Shown here in pieces: positions 22,509-35,891 of a DNA stretch of 64,000 nt. The notes under the pieces were generated by a model, which searched no databases, was not told the origin of the DNA, and saw nothing but the letters and a program-made list of their open reading frames with translations. Position numbers and translations under genes: made by a program. Source of the stretch: Cyanophora paradoxa. Taxonomy: Eukaryota; Glaucocystophyceae; Cyanophorales; Cyanophoraceae. The stretch lies in NCBI GenBank assembly GCA_004431415.1, contig QPMI01000216.1, forward strand, positions 1-64,000, read 5' to 3'. The stretch's first letter is position 1. Every line of letters starts with the position of its first letter.

Positions 22509-23119
22509 ATAGCTATATAGGCTCAACTTCGAGCCTTGTAGCGGTGCTATCTTGCACCGCATGCACATGCATGGCAAGGGGCTTGCACATCGATCATAAT
22601 CGCTTCTGGAGCTTGATCTAGCCTTGTAGACGCGTACACTCGATCACTGGCCCAGTGGAGTCCACGCATGCCTTTGTAGTTGCGGTCTCAATCAATTAGT
22701 CACAAGCACTGAATCAATTCAAGAATTCTTCAAGAAAGGGTCATAACAAGCGAGTCCCTGCGGAGCAGGAGTGGCCTTGGATCTTGGGGCTTCGAGTACT
22801 TCAAGGCGTGAGGGTAGCTGCTCTTTGCTCTTTGTGGTGGAGGGGGGGGGGGGGGGGGGGGGGGGGGCACTCGCCAAGGGTACACACTCGAGTGAGAGGG
22901 TACGAATTGTACATGTGTCGATGCTTTTCGACGTGTTAAAACCGCCTCGATCGGCCATCGTTCTCCCCAGGGTTCCGCAGGTCCAGACCTAAGGGCCTCT
23001 CCTTTCCCCAAGTCCGATCACAATATATAACATATATACCATGCCATGATGATCGATGCCAAAAACTACAAACTATCGAGATCAATCTCTCATGATCATG
23101 ATCATGATCAGCTCTTAAA
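22509..23119. other. Intergenic region between convergent genes, with G tract
   Basis: Lies between the convergent SLC35F and helicase/repeat genes. It contains a run of about 25 G (22843-22867), broken by nothing, and repeated ATCATGATCATGATC near 23093-23108. No gene is supported. Confidence 0.5.
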
Positions 23120-26100
23120 CTAAAGTGCGGTGCGAGGCGTGCCGGCGGCGCTGGCGGGCGAGGCGTCGGGCCCGCGCGCCACGGCCAGCGCGCGAGCACG
23201 GAGAATCTGGTCGAGGAGGCGGCGGCCCTGCGCACGGCACGCGCGCGAGCCCCGCCCATGGTCAGCTGCACGCTCTCGCCGGCACGGGCTCGGGCCCGCA
23301 CCTCCACGGCGGCTCCCTGCTCCTTGCTCTGCGCGAAAGCGGGGGCCGCGCGGCGGAGCCTCTCCCACGACTCGAGGGCGGCGCGGGCGCACATCTCCGC
23401 CTGCGCGGCGGGAAGGTTGGCGCGCGTAGAGGACGGAAGTCTTCTGAAAGGTGGGAAGAGCAAGACACCTGCGCATACTGGCGGCTCTCGAGAAAGCGGC
23501 GCGCATCACGCTGCTCGCTCATCCCCTCGGTGTACAACATGGTTCGCTTCACGTAAGCGACCTGGCGCGAGAACGGTTAAAAACCCCACGTGCACAAGCT
23601 ATGCACTTTAATCGGATGGCAGAGCAAGGGACCCGGACCTGCACGGCCAGGCAGGAGTTTGCAGGATCGAGTTCGAGGGCGCGCTCGACAGCGTCCAGAG
23701 CCTCGTAGCAATTTGCGTTCGCATAAAAGTGCCACACCTGTTTGGTGAACTTGGCGACACCAAGCGCCCAATGCGCCTGAAAATCGAGTTAATGATGTAG
23801 TTGGTCGATCAGGCAAGGCAACGTATATAGCTTCGATTGAATTCGCACCTTCGCGCTTTCCTTGCTTGCGCCCAGCCCCGCGAGCTGCCAGTGGCGGATG
23901 GCCCGGTGAGCTTGTTCCTCGGCCTTCTCGAGCTGCCTCTCCGCAGCCAGCTGAAGGGCCGAGTTCTGGCTCTCGACGGCGAGCGCGGCCTTGCCGATGT
24001 CCGGGTTCGACCTGGTCTCCACTTCCCTCTGCAGCCTCGCGCGAAGCTCGGGATCCGCGACACCGGGATCCCTCGTTGCCGACGCGATCAGCTGGGCCCG
24101 CTTCGCGGCCTGCAGGGCCAGCTCGATGCGGCCGACGGCGTCGAGGGCCCTCGCAAGCGTGACCCAGCACTGACGCCGAGAGTCAAGAGGGATAGCAGGG
24201 GAGAAGACGGTATTCGCTCACTCGGGCCGCGAAGGAAGGCGCGGCGCTTGCGGCGCGTGCGAAATCCACCGCCACGCGCGCCCAGCCGACGGCACTGCTA
24301 GGCTGGACAGTCCGCAGAGCGAACTCGGAGGCTGCCCGAGCGTGCTGTGCTGCCTGTTTGAGCCAGGACGGGCTGCGCGCCAGCGACCCGCTTGCGAATG
24401 CAACGTACAGTGACGTGGCCACCAGTCTGTGCTCATCATAAGCACTCGACACGTCGATCTCGCCAGCAGCAGCTGCTGCATCAGGAGGACGCTCCATATC
24501 GAACGAGATGCGTCCCTGCAGAGCCTCGATGGAGTTCCACAGCCTCGGTTCTCGTCCGTCGTACGCGCCAAAGTGGCTGAGTGGATCCTCGGCCCTCGCG
24601 ATCCGGAGCTCGTCTTCTGCGCGCTCGCGCCGGCTGCGGATCTTCCTCAAGGCCTTCGAATACAAACACCTCGCCTGATTGTTTGTGCCAATCGCAATCG
24701 ATATCAGTGCGAATCACGAGACATTATTATGCATGCATGATCTTGAGTACCTTCGCGATCTTTTGGGCGAGCGAATATTCGGAGCACACTTGACGAAAAT
24801 CGAGCTCCCTCCACAGCTGAACAGCACGCTCCGAAATGCGTGCCGCGCTATCCCAGCACTTGTCGGACAGGCAGGCAGCGGCTGCGGCGAGATGCACTTC
24901 GCCCGTATTCGTGAGAAACTCGGCCGCGGCAAGGCTCGAGCTCAATGGCCGATCTGGGCGATCGTTGACGATTGCGGCTTTCCAGAATGTGAGCGCAGAA
25001 TCTTGGAGACTTGTAGAATCGGGCGTGTAACTTCTGCTGGAGATTCGCTCGCGAACCGCCCGAGCCGCATTGTTCGTTTGCCACTGACCCTCGGCCAACT
25101 GTGCAACCAATGCGGGTGCGGCCGAGTTAACGTTGCTTGGGTCGAGAATCACTGCGTGAGTGGCGCAGAGCATTGCCTCTGTAAATCTTCCTTGAGACTT
25201 GAGCGCCAGCGCCAGTTGGCAGTGAGACTCCGCCCGAAACTGCAAAAGCCAAGTTCGCATCAGTAATTTTTATAATAATCAACTAAAGTTTAAGGTGCAG
25301 GACATGTACTCACTCTGACTGTTGGAACCGCATGATCAGTGCAGTAATCCATTGCTTCGATTGCCAGCCGCGCAAAATGCTCGACCCTCGACCAGTTCTC
25401 TTCGAATTCGAATTCTGAATTGGATGCGCGCATCCAGAGGCAAGCTTGCAGGAACTTGCTGTTTGAGAATGCCGCAGGGTCGATCTCTTCCTCGGACGAC
25501 AGCACAGCAAGACTCGCAGCGGCGGCATCATAGAAGTCGGCCCTCGCAGAGACTGGAAGATGAGGAGGATGAACCCTTCCGAAGTGCTGAGCGATTAAGC
25601 TCATAGCGGCCACCCGTCGACTGAGGCTCTGAGAGGAATTTGGCCTGCAAACGTAACGGGCGCTGCTGACTGTCTGGAGCAGAAGATCGGCTGCGGAGCT
25701 GCTGCGAAGAAAGCTGGCGCTGTCCCCAAGCGTGTGCAGCACTTCATCGACACGATTTTGCCGGAACAACGCTTCTGCAAGAATGAGAGATGCCTGGTGA
25801 GGCAAGTGTCAATGTTTTTCGACCATACTCCATCGCGAGCGCGAGGACTGCGCGAACCGCACCTCGTCTGCGTCGAGAATGTGACTGTCTCTCGCGCTCG
25901 GGTCTCGCTCAAAGAGCGCGCGCCAGCCGTCCGCAGCGGCTCGCGCCTGGCGCACGGCGTAACCCAAGTGGCCTTGGCCGAGAGCCCGCCACGCCAACTG
26001 CTGCGCCAGCTGGACGCCCGAGAGGAGCTCCGCCTGCGGATCCTGTGCAGCACTCGGCGAAGGGGCGCTCTCCAGCTGGAGGGAGCCGAGCAGGAGGAAG

Positions 26101-29100
26101 GCCTCCTCCGTCGGGTCCGCGTCGGCCGCGAGGCGAGCGGCCTCCAGCGCCTCGTCGAGCTCCCCGCGCTCCTCGTGCGCTCGTGCCAGAACCCGGTACG
26201 CCTGCGTGCACGTGAACGTCACGCAAAAGTCTTGAACGCACTTCGAGAATCCTCTCACCTCGGCTGCTTGCGGGTCGCGTCTGGATCCTGCCAGTTGCCA
26301 CAAATTCACTGCTGCGGTCGCGTACTCCTTGCGCTTCTCGTTGTCTGGGGCCCAGTTGGCCGCCCGCTGCCAGAAAAGCGCCGCTTGCGACATGTGGACA
26401 GCAACGCATGCCACATCATCATCGATTGGGTTGAAGAGGAGGAGCTCGTCGACGATGTAGTCGGCTGCTGTTGCGAACGTCAAGGAAACGCTCTCGTATT
26501 CGCCCGTTGCGAGAAGCCAATGTGGATCTTCGGAGGCGAGCGCGGCTGCGAGAGCGTGCACTCTCCTGAGAGAGAAGTACGATGATCCGCACGGGCCAAA
26601 CTGGGATCCGGAACTTATGCCGTCGAAGAGGATCTTCTTGAAGAGAGCGCCGGCCGGCTGGTGCCGTGCAACGATCCCAGAGAGTCTCTCCAGAGCCACA
26701 GTCACGTGTGAAGCTGCAAGCTCCGGCGCTTCATTGTTCTCCTTCGAACGGATCGCCGAAGTGTGAAAAGCGGTGGCGACGACCATGACCGCCTGACGGC
26801 ATAATCACGATTGAAAATGAGACAAATAAATAGCGGGGCTTGAAAACGGACGAACCGCATCAGCCCTTTCGCGGTGCTGCAAATAAGTTTGCGGTGCCCG
26901 GTTGCGGAGCTCGTCCCACCGCGCGACTGCCTCCGATGCCTCTGGCCACGGGCCACCGATTGACGGGAGCGGGCTTTGCTCGATCACCGCCCGCATCCGG
27001 AGGTCCGCTTCCTCCGCCGCCCGGAGCAGCCTCGCCCTCTCCAGCTCCTCGACTCTCGCGAGGACGTCGCGCTCGTGGCAGCGCTGCGCCGCCTCCCGCA
27101 GCAACGACAGCGTCGTCGGGTCGGCGTCGCTCGCGTCGCTGACTTGAACGAAAGTCCGGAAAGACTGTGCGAGGCGCGTTTAGGAAATAAAGAGCAATCG
27201 GCAGTTGAACGAAGGCTGCGAACCTCGATTGAAGCTTTCACGAAGCGGGGGCTTAGACTCATCCACGTCTCAACCGCCTGCCTCGCCAAAGCCTGCACCT
27301 GCTCTAGCGGGGCCTGCGCTTTTTGTCCGACCGCAGCGGCCCGCCCGAGAAGCTCGGCAGCCCGCGCTCGAAGTTTCGTCCCGAGCTCGTGCAGCGTCTC
27401 TTGTTCTCTGCCCATGTTGCTGTCGTCTTGCCCTTGCGAAGCTTGAGCGGCGTGCTGCATGAGCGTCTCTCCCGCCGCCTTGTATACTTCGGCTGTGCTA
27501 TCGCTGTTCGAGAGGAGAGTCTCGGCCCATCGGTCCATCCACGGCAGCCCACCAATGCTGAAAGCTTTCTCGCGATCGCCCGCTCTATCAGAACGTTAAC
27601 GTGCGCCGGCGCTGTCGCGAACATGATGGAAAATTCGAAGGGGCGCACGATTCGTAGCAGTCGGCGCAGCGCGAAGTCTCTCCAACATCCTCGAACAACT
27701 GCGCTGCGTGCAGAAGACAGTTCTTCCGCTCCTGCGCATCCTTGACATGGCCTGGGCTCGCTGTCGGCACATGCATCCCGCACCAAAGAATACAACCAAA
27801 GGGCTCACCGGCCACAGCGAGCTCGATCTCTGCGATTCGCTTCAGGACATCCCTGTCGCGACGGCAACGCTGCGCTGCCTCCTGCAGCAAAGGGAGCGAC
27901 GCCACGTCGACATTTCTTGAGTCAACGTCTTGACAACGAACGAATACACGGAACGCCTGTGCATGAAGTTTCACAACAGTACATTGATGCTTAGCAAGCG
28001 ATCGCACGCTCTGACCTCGGTCGATGCGCTCGCATAGATGGAGCCTAGTTCCATCCACGCAACGACGGCCTGCCGCGCCCAGTCCTGCACATGCTTCGGC
28101 GGTTCTTGCGACCTGAACCCGACCGACGCAGCCCGTCCGAGAAGCTCGGCCACTCGCGCTCGAATTCCGACTCCGCGCCTGTGGAGCTCCTCTGGCTCTC
28201 CGCCCATGTTGCTGTCATCCCGTGCCCCAGCTTCTGCTTCGTGACGCCTCAGCGTATCTGCCGCCGTCTTGTACACTTCAGCTGCGCTGTCGCTGGTCGA
28301 GAGGAAATTCGCCGCCCACTTGTCCATCCACGGCAGCCCACCGACACTGCACGCTTTCTCGCGATCGCCGGCTCTGTACATGTGTCTCAGCGCAATGGCA
28401 TGGGAATGACGGGAAAACGGAGAGCGGAGGGGACGCACGCTTCGTAGCAGTCTGCGGCGCGCAAGGATTCGCCTGCCTCCTTGAACAGTTCTGCTGCGTT
28501 CTGAAGCCCAGCCTTCCGCTTGGCTTTATTCTGAACGGCCTCTGCAATCGCTCTCAGCGCCTGACGCTACAAATTCCAAAGTCAGTCGAACTCGAAGCTT
28601 ACCAGCCGCGGCGCACTCGAGCTCGGCCCGAGCCACTCTCGCCATGCGCGTGTCGCCGGCCTTACGGAATGCGAGCTCCGCTTGCTCGAAGAGGCGGGCC
28701 TCGTAGTACGAGAGGCCGCGGCGCCGCCACTGCTCCGCTGTGCCGTACGCTTTCGACAGCGTGACGCCTCTTACGGAGGCGTCGCCCTTTTCGACGGACT
28801 GCGCGCCGCAAATAAGCCTCTGGTACCCCTCCGGGAGATTTCACATTTCAAGGGAAAAGCGCGCGAACCCGGACGACTTGCGCCTCGGTGAGCAGGTTGA
28901 ACATCGGCTTCCGGGCCTTCTCGTCCTCGTCGAAGATCCTTCAGATGCACGAGGCTCAGAAAGTGAGGGCGGAGGGAGCGGCTCAAAGCGCGCACCAGAC
29001 GGCCGTCTTCGCTCGTGTGAGGGACGTGTACAAGTGCTTCAGCTCCGTGGCGACCAGGCGGTTGGCGTACGGGTCGAAGATGGCCGCAGCCGCGCTCATG

Positions 29101-32100
29101 CCTCTGTGGCTCTATTCAAGGTGCGTGTGAGCGACGAATACAGGATAGAAAATAAGCTTGTCTGCAGACCGAGGAAGGCCCCGCCTCGCCCAAATTCGAA
29201 GCTGCGTTCCCCGCGCGCGACACCACCTCTTTTCGACCTCTCTCTACAGCTGCCTTCCACATCCGCGCCCGCGTAGTCGCGCCATCCGTTCGCCCTCGCT
29301 GCTGCAGCTGGCTCTCCGCAGGCGCCTGACCATCGGTGAAAAAGTTGAACCTGGTGCATAGTTGTCAACATATGCATGTGAGCGGGGAAGGCGTAGATTA
29401 AAGACGACACACAGCAGGACTTCCTCGAACTCGAGCCCCTTCGCCTCCTCCACGGTCAGCACGATCGAGTCGTGCAACAGGCGCTGGAGCTGCGCCCTTT
29501 GTTGAACCCTCCTCGCACTCTCCACGCTTCGCACGATGACGACCTGGTCCGGCCCGAACGCACATGCGGGCGCGTTTTCGGAAGATGGGTCGGTGCCGAA
29601 GAGGAGTTCAGTCAAGCTCCGCTCGTCGGACGCGCGGAACAACATGGGCGGCAAGCCCGAGCGAAGGCCTGCCGATAATTTGGGTGAGCGGCGACGAATC
29701 CTCCTCGCAATTACAAGCGGATAGCTGCCCGCACCGCGGTCGCGAGGGAGTTCGTCGATCTCCTTGGGGAAAAGGACGAGGAGCATGTCGACGCAGACGG
29801 CTGCGCAGGCCAGGATGCCGTCGTGCGAGCGGTAGTTCTGGACAAGTCGAATCGATTAGAGAGGGGGGGAAATTGCGGATGCATGTCGAGCGGCGCACGA
29901 GAGAGAGGTGCTTGAGCTTGATCTTGCGATCGGCGGCGCCAAACAGGTGGTGCGGGATGGACTGCAGATCACAGATGCGGAATGCAAGGCCTGCAAAAAA
30001 CATAAGCGAAGAATACTCGAAAGCCTGCAATTTCTGCAAGGGGGCGCACCGCGGGCGACGGTCTGGCAGGTGTCGCCACAGAAGAAGAGGCCTCCCAGGT
30101 CCGACACGAGCGTCGCCATGAGGCCAAGCTCCGCCCCCGTGAAGTCTTGCACCTGCACATGCGCCCTGTGAGGCCGCGCAGCAGGCCGCCGAGCGCCGAG
30201 CGTGGGCGTGGCTAGCCTCGTCGACGATGAGCTCATGGATGGGCACGCTGCGGTAGCGACCGGCCTTGACCTCCAGGTAGATGTGGCGCACCACGTCCTG
30301 TGCGTGCATGAGCGTTGCAATCGGGTAGAACAGCGGTACGGTTGTCGAAAGCGAACGAATGGGAAATTAGATGGCGGACCGTGACGTCGAAGAGCTGGCC
30401 CGCCTCCTTCATCTTGCGGTACTGCCCGTGCAGCTCGTGCACGAGCGCCCGCTCCTCCTCGCTCGCCAGGCGCGAGCGGTTCCTGCCCATCCTCTGGTAC
30501 GTCCCGAGGTCCACAGACCCGCCGTCGGCCTTCAGGCTCTCCGCGCTCCCGCTGCAGAGGCCATCGTCAGACCATCGCAACACGAACTAGCCGCTCCGGC
30601 ACTCACGCGATCAGGGACATGAACTCAGTCCAGACGAGTTGGGGGTGCGGAAGCTGGGCCTTGCCGTCGCCCCTCCGCCTCTGCACCAAGTCGCCCCACA
30701 GCTCCGCGGCGAAGAACTCGCCATCGACCCAGATCCCCGGGCGCCCCGTGATCCGCCCGTCTTCGCCCCGCGGGAAGAACGGGCGCTCGAGCGTCCCGTC
30801 CACGAGGTCGAGCCACTTGCGGCCCGTCACTGGGGCGGGACAGAGTCGGCGAGGTCGAGGTGCGCGCATGAGGGCGGACTGGCACCGAAAAGGGGGTACG
30901 CATGGTCTCGTACGTCCACGAGGGAGTCGCACAGATCGGCGTCGCCCGAGCCGAGCAGCGCGGGACCGACCTCCCCGCGCTCGCCGGGCATCGCCATTGC
31001 GTCTCGCTGCTGCTGTCCGTCTGCGCCAGCCTGCTCCGCTGGATTCTGCGGTGCGAGGAGGATATGCTCCGGTTCCTGCGTCGGACCTTCAGACAGGTGC
31101 GTAGAGGGTGGTAATTATAACAATCAGTAGGAGACGCACCAGCATCGTGAAGTCCCGCCGCACTTTCTTCAGCAGCATCGGGTTCGTTGTAATGTAGACG
31201 ATGCGCAGGAGGCTTGAGGTCGACTCGAAGAGGCGTGCGCCGCGGCTGACGCTAAAGTATGCGTGGTATCGGGACCAGATGCTGCAAAGAAATTCAGGCC
31301 AAGCCTAAGAAATGATTGCGACGGGAAAGCTTCCGGCATACCGGGCAAGGGCGCAGGCCGTCTTCCCTGTGCCAGAGCGCCCGATGACAGCGATGGGACC
31401 ATCAGCGCAGATGATAGCGCACTCTTGCCTGCGACACGTTACATGTACAAGAAGACTGCGAGCATCAGAAAAAGGATACGCACTCGATTGCGCGGCTGTG
31501 CCTCTCGCGAATATCCTCTGACATGCCGAATTGGAGCGGCTCCTGACCGCGCCCCGAGAGCTCCTGTCGCGCCAGCTTGCATGCCCGGTCACGGATATCC
31601 TTTAACACCGCCTTGTCTGAAAAGCATTCGAATTCGGTTAGACCAGGCGCAAGCGTGCGCAGCCAAGGACGCCAGAAGCGGCACCACGAATGACAAGATT
31701 CGACTGCGACCGCGTCCCTGTCTCGTTCGCTGGCGCCGGCAGGCGCTGTCCGACCGCCCCGTCGATGGCGAGCGCCTCTAGACCCAAGGTGTAGTCGGGG
31801 TCGAACGGCGGCGCTTCTCGGGGCTCCAGCTGCTCGCGCCCTGCATCGAGCCGCCGCGGCCGTCGGATGCCGCCGGAGGATGGCTGCCGCTCCGGCGGGC
31901 TCGGGGGTGGCGCCTCGCGCTCCACAGCTTCTCGCTTCTTGTACGCCTTGACGATCTGCCTAATGGCCCGGTTGATTTCGTCCTTGTGGCACGGCCCCCT
32001 GGGATGTGTTGAGCTGAGTGAGCGAATGCAACACGACGGCCAACATGATTAGATTATAATTACCAGAGGAGTATTCGGTCTCGCCAGCATTGAAAACGCC

Positions 32101-33861
32101 CCGACCAGACCCAAACCTGTGAGTGGGGGCGAGATATAGTATGTACATCACCAAGTGCAGGGAACGCGTAACGAAACTAAAGAAGCACCTCCTCCCACAA
32201 CAGACGGAAGGCCTTCCCTTGGCCACGCCGTCCCATCCAGCTCTCAAAAAGGTTGAGGCCACCATTTCTCTGCTTAGCATGGTGAACAACGCGATTGCGA
32301 TAAGCAAGACGTTCATGATAAGGCTCACGTGTTTCAGCCACTTGGCTCTGTTCGTCTCGTGCGTGCGCTCTTCTCGCCCCGAGACGAGCTCGCGAAGCTT
32401 GTGCAGCACGATGAGCTGAAGTGGGGCACCGAGCTTGCGCCACTCACGCTGGCACCGCTGCGTCACATCGACCTCCCTGCGCACTCGAAGATCAGAGCTG
32501 CTGCGAATACGATTCAAGAGAGAGGACCGCCCACCAGCAGTCGTCGCGCCCCGCGTCGCCCATCAGCGCCGCGAGCTCCTCGACCACGCCGCGCTCGTCG
32601 GCGGCCATCCCGAGGTCGTCCATTCGCTCCAGCTCCGCCCCGTCCGCCTCGGGAGGCGCCCCCGCCTCCCCTGCTAGCGCCTCGTCGTCCACCTCGGGCC
32701 CGTCCCCCATCGCCACCGGCTCCGGATCGAGTTCGATCGGTGACAGGGCCGGCATTGCGACGCCGCCCGCGCCGCCCGCCGCCCGCCGCGCCTGCAGATG
32801 CTCCAACGCGTCCGGGAGTTTCGGGTCGACCGAGGGCTTCGAATTCGCATCGACCTCTCTAGATCTGAGCTCCAATTCCGACGGCACGTCTGGGACGCGG
32901 TTGTCGCCAACGTTCGAAGAGGCCAGTGAGTCGACGTTCAAGGAAGAGCCCAGCGAGTTGACGTCATGATCATGATCAGTATGGGTCGCTGCTAGAGTGT
33001 CACCATGTTCTGGGGCTGAGCGAGCGGAAAAAATGATCACAATCTTATGCAAATAACGGCCTGTGGCGGAGCGTCACCTCTCTCGTCTGCATGCGCCGCC
33101 GGCGTTTTAGGCCTCCGTTCTGCAACAGAGCGCGCTCAACAATTATACATACGAAAGGATGGCGACGGCAACAGCGCACCAGCTAGCTCCCGATGCATCG
33201 AGTGAACCCTTTTCAAGAACCATTCTTCGGATGGAAACGGTTCTTCCCTTGGCCAGGAAATCGACAACGTCGCAGAGGTCATTGAGAGCTCCACTGGAGG
33301 CTCCACATGCGGGAAGGACTTCCTCCACGCGCGCTGAAAGGACGTATGCCAGTCTGACGTCGACGAAAGAATTCCGCGTGGAGCCCCAGCAGACGCAGTG
33401 GCCAGCAAGGAAGATCTGGAGCCGAACAGAGACGCGGCCGCCATTGACATCGCCCGTGATGGAGACGTTGAAGAAGATGCGCTGAGCTGGCCATGGCCTC
33501 CATCAATCGCAGCCGGCGCCGCAGCTGCAGGACTTGATGTCGCGGATGCAGGCTCTGAGCCGCGAGGTCGCTTTAAGTTCGAGCCGCGAGCGGCCGATTG
33601 CTGTTCGTTTTTAGAAACCTCCGCCAACGTCGACGAAGCACTGTCTGCCGCTTTTAATTCACCGAAACCTGTTAGTAGCCGTGGAATGAGCAAGGACACC
33701 AAGAACAAATAACGGGTACCTGGTGCGGACACAGCTGCAGGCAACTCGCTATGACTTGAACCTGCATTCGATGGGCCCGATGGGCCTGGAGGAGGGCGGC
33801 TGCGCGAGGACCGAGAGTTGAAAAACCCTTTCTGCATTTGCCCCTTTGACTCCGAATCCAA
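23120..33861 (-). CDS. TRANK1-like SF1 helicase with helical-repeat C-terminus
   Basis: A very long minus-strand gene of about 10.7 kb. The N-terminal part (33861-32490) is Ser/Ala-rich and acidic. Family-like segments follow: QREWRKLGAPLQLIVLHKL, ESWMGRRGQGKAFRLLWEEV and CHKDEINRAIRQIVKAYKKR. The helicase core has the P-loop VIGRSGTGKTA (about 31388-31358) and a Walker B IVDEVQDFTGAEL, joined across a GC-AG intron (30153-30216). Further motifs are LFFCGDTCQTVARG, NYRSHDGILACAA and the late motif VLTVEEAKGLEFEEVLL. This set and spacing match the UvrD-like domain of TRANK1 proteins. From about 28.5 to 23.1 kb the product is a chain of TPR-like helix pairs (for example QAYRVLARAHEERGELDEAL and NCYEALDAVERALELDPANS). 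Its role is unknown. The start at 33861 and the exact stop (23120-23122 in one frame) are the weakest points; it might be split into two genes. Confidence 0.7.
26750..28390 (-). repeat. About 0.79-kb tandem duplication inside the helicase/repeat gene
   Basis: Two neighbouring blocks, offset by 789 bases (compare 28323 with 27534), encode matching segments including GDREKACSVGGLPWMDKWA and its partner with GLPWMDRWAE. Both continue through DDSNMG, ARAAELLGRAA or ARVAELLGRAA, and LLQEAAQRC or LLREAAQRC. Each copy includes the same intron. This is a relatively recent internal duplication of exons. Confidence 0.8.
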
Positions 33862-35891
33862 CTCGACTGGCGTGTAGAGGTACGTAGTGCTTCAAGGCAT
33901 ACACGGCTATTAAAATTTGAGTTCTGTAAACGATGAGCTCAAATAAGCGCAATAAAATTGAAATTGAAGCAATACAGATTGAAAGCAGTGAGATTGAATA
34001 GCATATGCAGTACTAGTGTGACACAACATGCGCGGCAGCTTTGGCTCGCACCTCAGGCTGCCGAACGTGGTCTAGCACCCATTCCACACAGCTAGCGCTG
34101 CAGCTCTGCAGGACTGATCATGATCATGACCTCCATGGCCAGCTTACGATTCAACTGAACCACAACCGCTTTGAGCAACTGCGCATGCAGGGGTGTCAGG
34201 CGGTTTGGTTGGCTTATAATTAGTTTGCGCTTGCAAGCGAATAATGGCCAGCAGGTTCGAACGACTTAGCTATATATAGCCCATATGCATGACGTGATCA
34301 TGAGTTGCGTTCTGCTTGTACATGGGGTCAGATCTAAAGTGGCCCGGAAATCGTAATTACAATCTTAAGCTCGGCCACACGCGTGCAGCGGGCGCTGCCC
34401 ACCGCTGTCGCGGGGCGCAGATTTAAGCTTTCAGGATAAGTTTCACTGAGAACGCCCGCGGCCGCGGCCGCCGTCGTTAGCAGGCTGGGGCTGTCTCGCT
34501 AACAGGCTAACCGGCCCATGAGTCATTTCGTATCTCTCTAGATCTCTATTGCCTGGAATTCGAAAGCGCTCATTTGCATGATCGGCCGCGGCCGCGGCAG
34601 ATCTAGACATCGATCTAGACCTAAAGCGAGCGCCTGCGCGAACAGAGCGAATCGCTCACCTGAAAAGATTCTCCTTGCAATTGTGTGCAAGATGAGTTCC
34701 AGAAGCCCTAGTGACCGCTGCACGCCCGCGCGCCTGCAGATCTGCTTCGATTATAATTTATAATTATGTGCGTTATAATTAGGTATCGATCTATAGCTAC
34801 ATCGATATCTAACTACTATATATAGGATATAGATAAATATAGATCTAGAGCACGGATGCACGTGGATTCGCGGATCAACTCGGCCGCAGGCCCGCGGCCG
34901 GGCCGGGAGGGCGGTCATCCTAAGAGATCATTCCGCCGCTTTCTCCATCACCTGCAGCTCCGGATCCATCTAGAGATCTAGCCCCGGCTCGGTCGACGCG
35001 CGCGGGGATAGGCCTAGGCCTAGATCTAGATCTAGATCGACACCCGGCCGCGGCCGCGACCCTAGATCTAGATCTAGATCTAGACCTAGCTATAGGCCTG
35101 CAGCTGGCCGCGCGAGGGCGGATCATGAGATGTGTAGAGATCGCCAAGGACCCAGAGAGTGCTTTACACAGCACTATCCGTCGCCCAACAAAGGCGGTGT
35201 GGCGGGCGGAAGCTTGAGGGACCGGAGATCGAATTATGTGAGCTCGTTCTAGAGCGAGCCCCAACACGGACGGAGAGAACCGCTCACCTCAAAGCACACT
35301 ACTCGTTTGCATGAGTGTTCGAGGCTGCCTGCTGTCCGCCACGTGCACGCGCCGGCCTCGAAGCTGAATCGAAGCCGGTTGAGAGCTCGTACGCGCGCTG
35401 CCCACCGTGCCTCACTCGCCCTCTGAGTCGAGAGTAAGCTAGCGCTCACGATCAACGGGCTCGCGGCCCGAGAGGCGCGGTTCTGGGGATGGGCACCGGC
35501 GCAGGCCGCAGCTGGATGGGCGATCGACGAGCAGGACCAACGATCTCGATCCTCGCTCGGTTCCCGCGCCGCGAACAGCACGCTCCAGACGCTTCGAGGA
35601 TTGCTGGAGCTTGGCAGTCCGGGTACAACTTGCTTGCTGCAGCTGGGTACCCTTGCGAAGTCGGGCCTCCGCTGGGTTCGCAAGGCCTTCCCGCGACCGT
35701 GCAAGCTCGCTCACGCGCCGTGCAGTTCATAGAATCCGTACCGTAGGCTGCTGGTCGGTGGTTCGCGTCGGGCTTAGCTACTAGGTGAGCGGGCGAGCTT
35801 GCCGCACTGCCGGACGCTCGGCACGAACGCCGAATGCGCCATCGCGCCTGTGCTGAAAGGCCGCTCGCCGCCGTCCGCAGGGCGCGTCAAA
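33862..35891. other. Intergenic region rich in CTAGATCTAGATC palindromes
   Basis: About 2 kb upstream of both the helicase gene (minus) and SEC13 (plus). It contains AT-rich stretches near 34750-34850 and arrays of CTAGATC, GCGGCCGCGGCC and AGGCCTAGGCC near 34420-35100. A minus-strand open piece at 35714-35439 (GTQLQQAS, TAKLQQSSKRLERA) is too weak to call. Confidence 0.5.

Noticed and set aside
35439-35714. Minus-strand open piece with TAKLQQSSKRLERA, weakly like a SNARE coiled coil
   Set aside because: No transmembrane tail, no consistent exon structure and two other frames are equally open; similarity is too weak to name.
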